Shown here: in pieces, positions 15,195 through 20,644 of the stretch
Layout of the letters: each line of letters opens with the position of its first letter
Position numbering within the stretch: the stretch's first letter is position 1
Assembly (NCBI GenBank): GCA_002474415.1
Contig: DLQV01000005.1
Location: 1-20,644, forward strand
Source: Lachnospiraceae bacterium UBA7598
Lineage (GTDB): Bacteria > Bacillota > Clostridia > Lachnospirales > Lachnospiraceae
Direction: 5' to 3'
DNA length: 20,644 nt
Notes under the pieces: model-generated
The model's input: the letters and a program-made list of their open reading frames with translations, nothing else
Database searches by the model: none
What the model was told of the DNA's origin: nothing
Position numbers and translations under genes: made by a program

Positions 15195-15200
15195 TATAAT
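15195..15200 (+). promoter_or_regulatory. Possible -10 for the small membrane protein gene
   Basis: TATAAT is a perfect -10, but the base pairs 17 upstream (TTCCGG, 15172-15177) are a poor -35. The same sequence also reads as TATAAT on the other strand (15198-15193). The 207-base gap between murG and this gene contains no other recognisable element besides the murG promoter. Confidence 0.25.
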
Positions 15201-15257
15201 AGAATTTGTACAGCAGAAAGTGATTCTACATAATAATATGAAAGGATGGAAGCAGAT

Positions 15258-15554
15258 ATGACAATACTGATGTGGATCGGCAAATGGCAAAATGAGATGG
15301 AGTTAATGGTTATGGGTCTGGAACTTGTGATTTTTTTGATTTTGACCATTGGTGTATTTTGTATCGTGCGGCAGCAAAAAAAGGCAAACAGATGCAGAAG
15401 ACGTATGGAATTGTACTTAAAAAAACACATGGACAAGCCGACAAAGAAAGAAGAAAAAAGTGTGTCACCGGAAAAAGTACAAAATAAAAATTTGTATGAG
15501 GATGAGGAAGAAAACCGCATAATCTCAACGGTTTTGCAGGAAATCTTTCCGTGA
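15258..15554 (+). CDS. Small membrane protein of unknown function
   Basis: A 98-residue protein (102 if ATG 15246 is used) that I do not recognise. One membrane helix lies in the N-terminal half, around [15 protein letters not shown]. After it comes a basic stretch ([13 protein letters not shown]), a Lys/Glu-rich segment, and a short acidic end. The likely topology is outside N-terminus and cytoplasmic tail. The start at 15258 is preferred because GGAAG lies five bases upstream, while ATG 15246 directly abuts its AAGG. It stands between murG and a cell wall hydrolase and is closed by its own terminator, so it may act at the envelope; no closer statement is supported. Confidence 0.6.
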   Translation: MTILMWIGKWQNEMELMVMGLELVIFLILTIGVFCIVRQQKKANRCRRRMELYLKKHMDKPTKKEEKSVSPEKVQNKNLYEDEEENRIISTVLQEIFP

Positions 15555-15628
15555 AAATATGTTTTTTTTCAAGAACAATACAAGAAGTGACATAAGATTT
15601 TAAAATATGTAACATTTTCAAAAACCGT

Positions 15629-15664
15629 ATGGGTGTGCGATGAAAACGCACACCCATTTTTGTG
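15629..15664 (+). terminator. Rho-independent terminator of the small membrane protein gene
   Basis: Perfect 11-base stem ATGGGTGTGCG (15629-15639) / CGCACACCCAT (15647-15657), seven-base loop, then a T-run with TGTG. It lies 74 bases after the stop of the small membrane protein gene. Confidence 0.88.
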
Positions 15665-15713
15665 ACAAAATTTAGATGAAAGTGGAGCACTTTGCCCACT
15701 TTTCTACTAAAAT

Positions 15714-15742
15714 TTGACAAATAAGAATTCCTGTGCTACAAT
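15714..15742 (+). promoter_or_regulatory. Extended -10 sigma-A promoter of the cell wall hydrolase
   Basis: TTGACA (15714-15719), exactly 17 bases, TACAAT (15737-15742), with TG at 15734-15735 giving an extended -10 (TGCTACAAT). The start is expected near 15749, at the edge of the TGTTAC box. Confidence 0.85.
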
Positions 15743-15749
15743 GAGCGAC

Positions 15750-15766
15750 GTAACAAACTTGTAACA
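15750..15766 (-). promoter_or_regulatory. WalR (YycF)-type binding box
   Basis: On the minus strand TGTTAC-AAGTT-TGTTAC fits the WalR consensus TGT(A/T)A(A/T/C)-N5-TGT(A/T)A(A/T/C) at every position. It lies right at the predicted transcript start of a cell wall hydrolase gene. A weaker second pair with the same spacing, GCAACA-TAAGT-GTAATA on the plus strand (15790-15806), has one mismatch per half. WalRK controls cell wall hydrolases in Firmicutes, so the link is expected; direction of control is inferred. Confidence 0.6.
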
Positions 15767-15873
15767 AATGAAATAAAGTGTTTAAAAACGCAACATAAGT
15801 GTAATACTTATTGCATAAAATGTTACGACTCCACAATTGAGATGTGGATGAAACAAACAACGGAGGTTCATCA

Positions 15874-17157
15874 ATGAAAGCAAGCAAAAAGGTGATGGAA
15901 AGTGTAATCGTGTCGGGACTGGCACTCACGCTTACAGTCACTGCAGTTACCGGTAATGGAGTGGGTATTGCAGCGAAAAATGCAGTTGCAGACACAAAGT
16001 TAGTTAATAACGGTATTGCCGGAGTGGCATCTGCCATGAATGAATATGAATTAGAGTCAGCAGATTATCTGGACAGATATATTTCTGTTGAGAAGACAAA
16101 TGCGGCTTTGGTCGCTGCAACGGCAGATGGAACGGTTATATCCGAGAATGATACAAATGATACAAAAGAGGAGACGGTTGCACAGGAGGTTGCACAGGAA
16201 CCTGTTTCCGAAGAAGAACAGGAATGGCAGGATAAGCTGATGGCGAATGTGGATGATTTCCTTTATGTTCGTGAAAAGGCAGATTCTGATTCCAAAATTG
16301 TTGGAAAGATGTACAAAGGGGATCGTGCAGTTGTAAAAGAAGCGGGCGATACCTGGACAAAGATTCAGTCCGGCAGCGTGACAGGATATGTAAAGAATGA
16401 GTATTGTGTGACAGGAACGGATGCATTGAATTATGCAAAGAAGCACTGTGATACGGTCGCAAAAGTTTCCATTGACGGTCTTCGTATCCGTAAAGCACCT
16501 GACACAGATGCAGGGGTAGTAAAAACCGTTGCATCCGGTGAGCGCATGGATGTGAATACAAAGGCCGAAGAAAAAGACGGATGGATCGCCGTAAAAGTTG
16601 GTTCGGATACCTGTTACGTGAGTGAAGATTATGTGACAGTTACACTTGATACAGGAAAAGCCGTCACGATTGAAGAGGAACAGGCAGCCATCAAGGCAGC
16701 GGAAGAAAAGAAGGCAAAGGAAGAAGCAAAGAAGAAGGCAGCTGCTTCGGCTGCAAAGAAATCATCATCTGGTCAGTCAGCATCTTCCCAGACAACACAG
16801 AATGCATCAATTGCCGCAAGCGCAGATGAAGAAACACTTCTGGCAGCACTTGTACAGTGTGAGGCTGGTGGAACCAGTGTTCAATGTATGACAGCAGTTG
16901 GCGCGGTTGTGGTCAATCGTGTAAGAAGTGGCGGATTTGCAAACTCCATTTATGGAGTCATCTACCAGAGCGGTCAGTTTGGACCGGCATCTTCCGGCAG
17001 ACTTGAGGCAAGACTTGCCAGCGGTGTCAGCGCAAGCGCCAGACAGGCAGCGAGAGCCGCATTAAACGGCAGTGATCCGACAGGTGGAGCAAGATACTTC
17101 AAACTGGCATCCAGTGGTCACGCGGGAACGGTTGTAGGACCGATTGTATTTTATTAA
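15874..17157 (+). CDS. Secreted SH3/SleB-type cell wall hydrolase
   Basis: A 427-residue exported protein. An N-terminal signal sequence (about 1-34) has a basic start and a hydrophobic core. Two bacterial SH3 domains follow (about 124-180 and 193-257), which bind the cell wall. A Lys/Ala/Glu-rich linker (265-312) leads to a Hydrolase_2 (SleB/CwlJ-type) domain (318-427), with the predicted catalytic Glu in CEAGG (E330) and AVGAVVVNR (341-349). SleB-type enzymes are lytic transglycosylases cutting glycan strands. The start at 15874 is set by GGAGG (15862-15866), seven bases upstream; ATG 15844 has no site. In Clostridia many such proteins work in vegetative wall turnover, not spore germination, which the WalR-type box also suggests. 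Confidence 0.88.
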   Translation: MKASKKVMESVIVSGLALTLTVTAVTGNGVGIAAKNAVADTKLVNNGIAGVASAMNEYELESADYLDRYISVEKTNAALVAATADGTVISENDTNDTKEETVAQEVAQEPVSEEEQEWQDKLMANVDDFLYVREKADSDSKIVGKMYKGDRAVVKEAGDTWTKIQSGSVTGYVKNEYCVTGTDALNYAKKHCDTVAKVSIDGLRIRKAPDTDAGVVKTVASGERMDVNTKAEEKDGWIAVKVGSDTCYVSEDYVTVTLDTGKAVTIEEEQAAIKAAEEKKAKEEAKKKAAASAAKKSSSGQSASSQTTQNASIAASADEETLLAALVQCEAGGTSVQCMTAVGAVVVNRVRSGGFANSIYGVIYQSGQFGPASSGRLEARLASGVSASARQAARAALNGSDPTGGARYFKLASSGHAGTVVGPIVFY

Positions 17158-17169
17158 ACTAAAAAATCC

Positions 17170-17202
17170 AGGAGCTTTGTCGAAGGGCAGAGCTCCTTTT
17201 TT
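17170..17202 (+). terminator. Rho-independent terminator after the cell wall hydrolase
   Basis: Stem AGGAGCT (17170-17176) / AGCTCCT (17191-17197), continued inward by weaker pairs, then a run of T. It lies 12 bases after the hydrolase stop. Confidence 0.88.
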
Positions 17203-17227
17203 GATCGGTCAATTTTTCATACGATTG

Positions 17228-17256
17228 TTGTAAAATTTCGGCAAATGGAGTAAAAT
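17228..17256 (+). promoter_or_regulatory. Candidate sigma-A promoter of argF
   Basis: TTGTAA (17228-17233), 17 bases, TAAAAT (17251-17256): 4 of 6 and 5 of 6 matches. The start is near 17263, leaving a leader of about 25 bases that includes AAGGAGG (17274-17280). No clear ArgR box or T-box leader was seen. Confidence 0.6.
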
Positions 17257-17287
17257 GTTTTCAACGTACACTTAAGGAGGAAGAGCA

Positions 17288-18277
17288 ATGACATTAAAGG
17301 GACGTAATTTGTTAAAAATGATGGATTTTACACCGGAGGAGATCCTGTACCTTGTGGATCTGTCCGCAGATTTGAAAGAGAAGAAACATCAGGGAATCAT
17401 GCATGACAGTCTGGTTGGAAAAAATATTGCACTGATTTTCGAGAAGACAAGTACAAGAACCCGATGCTCTTTCGAGGTAGCCGCACATGATCTGGGTATG
17501 CATGTGACATATCTTGATCCAAGCGGTTCACAGATTGGAAAAAAGGAAAGTATTCCGGATACGGCCCGTGTTCTCGGACGCATGTTTGACGGAATCGAAT
17601 ATCGCGGATACGGACAGGAAATCGTGGAAGAACTGGCAAAATACGCAGGGGTTCCGGTATGGAACGGACTGACCAATGAATCCCATCCGACACAGATGAT
17701 TGCCGATATGCTCACCATCAAGGAGCATCTTGGAAAACTCAAGGGTGTGAAGTTTGTATACATGGGGGATGCCCGCTACAATATGGGCAATTCCCTGATG
17801 GTTACCTGTGCAAAGCTTGGTATGCATTTTGTTGCCTGCACCAATCCAAAATATTATCCGGACAAGAAGCTTGTGGATTACTGCGTAGATGTGGCATCCA
17901 CAACAGGGGCAACCATTACACTGACAGACAGTGTTGCAGAAGCAACCAAAGATGCCGATGTCATTTATACAGATGTATGGGTATCCATGGGGGAACCGGA
18001 AGAAGTATGGGCAGAGCGTATCAATGATCTGAAACCGTATCAGGTCAATACCGATGCATTCAAAAATGCAAAGGACAGCGCGATCTTCATGCATTGTCTG
18101 CCGGCATTCCATGATTTAAAGACTACGATCGGAAAACAGGTTTATGAAAAATTTGGATTATCCGAGCTGGAAGTGACCGATGAAGTATTTGAGAGTGAGC
18201 GTTCCGTTGTCTTTGATGAAGCCGAGAACCGTATGCATTCCATCAAGGCGATCATGAAGGCAACATTATCTGACTAA
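17288..18277 (+). CDS. argF: Ornithine carbamoyltransferase
   Basis: A 329-residue cytosolic enzyme that joins carbamoyl phosphate and ornithine to form citrulline and phosphate, a step of arginine synthesis (or, in reverse, of the arginine deiminase path). Family motifs are intact: STRTRC (55-60) for carbamoyl phosphate, [11 protein letters not shown] (133-143), SMG (233-235) for ornithine, and HCLPAFHD (269-276) with the catalytic cysteine. The SMG loop and this sequence set separate it from putrescine and aspartate transcarbamoylases. The residues GSQIGKKES fit the longer OTC type. The gene is alone here: no argG, argH, arcA or arcC lies within the window, so synthesis versus breakdown is not decided. 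ATG 17288 has a strong AAGGAGG. Confidence 0.95.
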   Translation: MTLKGRNLLKMMDFTPEEILYLVDLSADLKEKKHQGIMHDSLVGKNIALIFEKTSTRTRCSFEVAAHDLGMHVTYLDPSGSQIGKKESIPDTARVLGRMFDGIEYRGYGQEIVEELAKYAGVPVWNGLTNESHPTQMIADMLTIKEHLGKLKGVKFVYMGDARYNMGNSLMVTCAKLGMHFVACTNPKYYPDKKLVDYCVDVASTTGATITLTDSVAEATKDADVIYTDVWVSMGEPEEVWAERINDLKPYQVNTDAFKNAKDSAIFMHCLPAFHDLKTTIGKQVYEKFGLSELEVTDEVFESERSVVFDEAENRMHSIKAIMKATLSD

Positions 18278-18321
18278 AAAGCAAGAACGTTTACATATTT
18301 TTGTGAATGGAAAGTACGATT

Positions 18322-19299
18322 ATGAAAGCAGAAATTTTAAAACTGCTCCGTGAGACGGACGGTTATGTGTCCGGGCAGGAGCTGTGCAATCAATTTGGCG
18401 TATCCCGGACCGCTGTCTGGAAGGCAATTAACCAGCTGAAAGAGGCCGGTTATGAGATTGAGGCAGTGCAGAATAAGGGATATCATCTGGTATCTGTGCC
18501 GGACCGCATGGACGAGGTGGAGCTAGCAAGCATCCGAAAGACCAAATGGGCAGGCGCGGAAACGTATTATTTTGACAAGATTGATTCCACGAATACGAAA
18601 GCAAAAGAACTGGCAGAAGAAGGACATCCGTCCGGAACGTTTGTGGTAGCGGATCAGCAGACTGCGGGCAAAGGTCGTCGCGGACGGTCCTGGGATTCCC
18701 TTCCGGGAACGGGAATTTATATGACGCTTATGCTTAAACCGGACATCAATCCGAACCATGCTTCCATGCTGACTCTCGTGACGGCAATGGCGGTGGCAAA
18801 TGCAATGCATCGAGTTACGGGAGCAGAGGCTTTGATCAAATGGCCGAATGATATTGTCATCAACGGAAAGAAGATCTGTGGAATTCTCACGGAAATGAGT
18901 GCACAGTTTGACTATATCAATCATATTGTGATCGGAATCGGGATCAATGTGCACAATGAAAGTTTTCCGGAAGAACTGCAGGATCATGCAAGTTCTCTGC
19001 TGCTGGAGACTGGAAAACGTGTGCACCGGGCAGATCTGATTGAGGCATTTCTGGAAGAGTTTGAGCGGTTATATGCGATTTATCTGCAGACCGAGGATTT
19101 ATCAGCACTACAGGAAGAGTACGATCAACTGCTGGTGAACCGTGGCCGGCAGGTGCGTGTGCTGGACCCGAAGGAGCCGTTTGAGGGAAAGGCTATGGGA
19201 ATTACAAAAAAGGGAGAACTGATTGTAGACACCTGGGAGTCAAGAAAACTGGTGTCTTCCGGAGAAGTCTCCGTGAGAGGAATCTATGGATATGTCTAA
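18322..19299 (+). CDS. birA: BirA, biotin-protein ligase and biotin repressor
   Basis: A 325-residue bifunctional protein: it makes biotinyl-5'-AMP, biotinylates acetyl-CoA carboxylase-type carriers, and with an N-terminal winged helix-turn-helix (about 1-60, GVSRTAVWKAINQLKEAGYE at 26-45) can repress biotin genes. The catalytic domain has STNT (89-92), AGKGRRGRSW (115-124) binding biotinyl-AMP, KWPND (173-177) and GIGINV (205-210); an SH3-like C-terminal domain follows. The start at 18322 is preferred because GGAAAG lies seven bases upstream; ATG 18307 would add five residues. It follows argF by 44 bases without a clear terminator, and its end overlaps the next gene by 14 bases. Confidence 0.95.
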   Translation: MKAEILKLLRETDGYVSGQELCNQFGVSRTAVWKAINQLKEAGYEIEAVQNKGYHLVSVPDRMDEVELASIRKTKWAGAETYYFDKIDSTNTKAKELAEEGHPSGTFVVADQQTAGKGRRGRSWDSLPGTGIYMTLMLKPDINPNHASMLTLVTAMAVANAMHRVTGAEALIKWPNDIVINGKKICGILTEMSAQFDYINHIVIGIGINVHNESFPEELQDHASSLLLETGKRVHRADLIEAFLEEFERLYAIYLQTEDLSALQEEYDQLLVNRGRQVRVLDPKEPFEGKAMGITKKGELIVDTWESRKLVSSGEVSVRGIYGYV

Positions 19300-19654
19300 A
19301 GAGGCAAATGAGGTAGTATTGTGCGTTTCTAACGCATATCAGAAAAAGTTTTACTTAAATGAAAATTTTAACGGACTTCCACAGTCCATCCGTGACGAGT
19401 TAAAGATCATGTGTGTTATTTACACCGAGGATATCGGCGGAGTATTAGAGCTGGTATTCGATGAAGCGGGAAATCTGGAACTTCGCACTTCCTGCGAAGA
19501 AGGCGATTTCTGCTATGATGAGATTGGAAGTGTGCTGAAAATCAAGCAGCTTCGTAACGAAAAAAGAGAGTTGCTTGAGGCACTTGAGATGTATTACAAA
19601 GTTCTGTATCTGGGCGAAGGCTTAGAGGCGCTGGACGAGGAGGAAGACGAATGA
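19286..19654 (+). CDS. DUF6145-like acidic protein
   Basis: A 122-residue, acidic, soluble protein of unknown role. It resembles the DUF6145 family as I recall it from Lachnospiraceae, with segments such as [38 protein letters not shown] and the C-terminal [10 protein letters not shown] followed by a charged helix. The ending is very acidic (DEEEDE). The start at 19286 has AGAGG five bases upstream; ATG 19292 is the alternative. It overlaps birA by 14 bases and coaX by four, so it is translated with both. Its fixed place between birA and coaX could reflect a shared path, but no chemistry is visible. Confidence 0.7.
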   Translation: MDMSKEANEVVLCVSNAYQKKFYLNENFNGLPQSIRDELKIMCVIYTEDIGGVLELVFDEAGNLELRTSCEEGDFCYDEIGSVLKIKQLRNEKRELLEALEMYYKVLYLGEGLEALDEEEDE

Positions 19655-20430
19655 TATTAACCATAGATGTTGGAAATACGAATGTTACCTGCGGGGTGTT
19701 TCAGGGAGATGAGATTGCTGCAAGCTTTCGTATTACGACAAAAATGCCACGGACATCGGACGAGTACGGGATGATGCTTATGAATCTGCTGGAGCAGAAC
19801 GATATTCATCCGGCAGAAATTAAAGATGCCATTATCTGTTCCGTGGTGCCGAATGTGATGCATTCTCTGCGGGGGGCTCTTGTCAAATATTTTCATATCA
19901 CACCGATCGTGGTGGAGGCGGGTATTAAAACGGGTATCCGTATCGTGACACCGAATCCGCAGCAGATCGGAGCAGACCGTATTGTGGATGCAGTTGGAGC
20001 GTATGAAATTTACGGAGGCCCGGTGCTTGTCATTGATTTTGGTACTGCGACAACCTATGATTATGTGGATGAAAGCGGAGCATTCCAGGGCGGAATCACG
20101 GCACCTGGTATCCGTATTTCCGCAAAAGCCCTGTGGGAAGATACCGCAAAACTGCCGGAGATCGAGATCAAAAAGCCGGCATCGATCCTTGGAAAAGACA
20201 CGATCACAAGCATGCAGGCAGGTCTTGTGTATGGACAGATCGGACAGACCGAATACATCATCAACCGCGTGAAAGCCGAAGTCGGACTCGAAAACATCAA
20301 AACCGTTGTAACCGGAGGACTTGGCCGTATCATTGCAAACGAGACGGATGCGATTGATATTTACGATCCGAACCTGACATTAAAAGGTATCAATCTTGTG
20401 TATAAAAAACAGAATCGGAAAATAAAATAG
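19651..20430 (+). CDS. coaX: Type III pantothenate kinase
   Basis: A 259-residue cytosolic enzyme that phosphorylates pantothenate, the first step of coenzyme A synthesis. It is the CoaX type: ASKHA fold, needs a monovalent cation, and is not inhibited by CoA. Motifs visible: DVGNT (6-10) for ATP phosphate, GADR (107-110) with the catalytic D109, DFGTATT (129-135) and GGITAPG (147-153). Length is normal. The start shares an ATGA with the end of the upstream gene. The stop is followed two bases later by dusB, so birA, the DUF6145-like gene, coaX and dusB look like one transcript, an order common in Clostridia. Confidence 0.96.
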   Translation: MILTIDVGNTNVTCGVFQGDEIAASFRITTKMPRTSDEYGMMLMNLLEQNDIHPAEIKDAIICSVVPNVMHSLRGALVKYFHITPIVVEAGIKTGIRIVTPNPQQIGADRIVDAVGAYEIYGGPVLVIDFGTATTYDYVDESGAFQGGITAPGIRISAKALWEDTAKLPEIEIKKPASILGKDTITSMQAGLVYGQIGQTEYIINRVKAEVGLENIKTVVTGGLGRIIANETDAIDIYDPNLTLKGINLVYKKQNRKIK

Positions 20431-20432
20431 TT

Positions 20433-20644
20433 ATGATCAGACCACTTCAGATCGGCAGTGTGACACTGCCAAACAATTTAATATTAGCTCCTATGGCAGG
20501 CGTAACCGACCTGCCATTTCGCTTGTTGTGCAAAGAACAGGGGGCAGGCCTTCTATGTATGGAGATGGTCAGCGCCAAAGCAATTCTCTATAAAAACCGC
20601 AACACACAGGCGCTTCTTGCGATCGATCCGCGGGAAAACCCGGT
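20433..20644 (+). CDS. dusB: tRNA-dihydrouridine synthase, partial (runs off the window)
   Basis: The first 70 codons and two bases of a Dus family flavoenzyme, which reduces uridine to dihydrouridine in tRNA using NADPH and FMN. The N-terminus MIRPLQIGSVTLPNNLILAP runs into MAGVTDLPFR, the typical flavin-side start of Dus proteins, and EMVSAKAI follows. The subtype (dusB) is inferred from the coaX neighbourhood and the N-terminus. There is no good ribosome site; the gap from the coaX stop is two bases, so translational coupling is likely. The 3' end lies beyond 20644. Confidence 0.88.
   Translation, partial: MIRPLQIGSVTLPNNLILAPMAGVTDLPFRLLCKEQGAGLLCMEMVSAKAILYKNRNTQALLAIDPRENP

Larger units (their letters stand above)
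15555..15873. other. Intergenic region of about 320 bases with terminator, promoter and WalR-type box
   Basis: Contains the terminator at 15629-15664, the extended -10 promoter at 15714-15742 and the TGTTAC direct repeat at 15750-15766. The rest, a leader of about 125 bases, holds a weak 5-base-arm hairpin (TAAGTGTAATACTTA, 15796-15810). No riboswitch class was recognised, including the c-di-AMP (ydaO) type often found before cell wall hydrolases. Confidence 0.7.

Noticed and set aside
15555..15580. T-run after the small membrane protein gene as a terminator
   Set aside because: The nearby inverted repeat has a two-base loop and is not next to the T-run. The perfect stem at 15629 is the better terminator.
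15750..15873. c-di-AMP (ydaO) riboswitch in the hydrolase leader
   Set aside because: None of the conserved riboswitch core sequence is present and the leader is short.
17200..17287. ArgR box or T-box leader before argF
   Set aside because: No recognisable operator pair or T-box; the region fits a plain short-leader promoter.
1..20644. CRISPR array, tRNA genes, insertion sequences, phage genes
   Set aside because: No regular spaced repeats, cloverleaf-like segments, transposases or phage genes were seen in a full reading.

Overview
The window looks like chromosomal DNA from a motile gut Clostridia, most likely Lachnospiraceae (Roseburia/Eubacterium-like). This rests on the gene families present (Flp1-type pilin, DUF5702, DUF6382-FHA, a DUF6145-like gene, SH3/SleB-type hydrolase), AGGAGG-type ribosome binding sites, moderate GC, and the birA-coaX-dusB order. 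No tRNA, rRNA, CRISPR array, insertion sequence or phage gene was seen.

Layout. (1) 1-2140: a flagellin gene and a fliS-type chaperone gene, behind a sigma-28 (SigD) promoter and a leader with two hairpin-presented GGA motifs that look like CsrA sites, closed by a terminator. (2) 2104-2334 (minus): a small DUF2508 gene, convergent with fliS. (3) 2417-11758: an eleven-gene Tad (tight adherence, type IVb pilus) operon behind a perfect-consensus sigma-A promoter. It encodes a prepilin peptidase, a TadZ-like protein without a P-loop, the TadA ATPase, TadB, a TadC with a large outside domain, a 55-residue Flp pilin, a DUF5702 protein, a TadE-like pilin fused to two Cys/His repeats, a second prepilin peptidase, a tiny TadE-like pseudopilin and a DUF6382-FHA protein. 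(4) 11764-13967: a rhomboid protease gene broken by an in-frame TAG, a flavodoxin-fold/SCP2 protein and a HIT protein, ended by a terminator shared with murG. (5) 13974-15110 (minus): murG with its own promoter. (6) 15195-17202: a small membrane protein of unknown role, then an SH3/SleB-type cell wall hydrolase with an extended -10 promoter and a WalR-type box. (7) 17228-20644: argF, birA, a DUF6145-like gene, coaX and the start of dusB.

How they fit together. Flagellin and FliS make the filament. The Tad genes form a Gram-positive-style pilus machine: no secretin, TadD or CpaB gene lies in this window. TadA powers assembly on the TadB/TadC platform, the two A24 peptidases mature Flp and the TadE-like pilins, and the FHA protein may connect the machine to Ser/Thr phosphorylation. 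The rest is housekeeping: peptidoglycan synthesis and turnover, arginine, biotin and CoA metabolism, and tRNA modification.

Most worth a second look: the TadE protein with duplicated His/Cys motifs, the CsrA-like flagellin leader, the TGTTAC-N5-TGTTAC box at the hydrolase promoter, the TAG-interrupted rhomboid gene, the TadC outside domain, and the palindrome inside the murG promoter.
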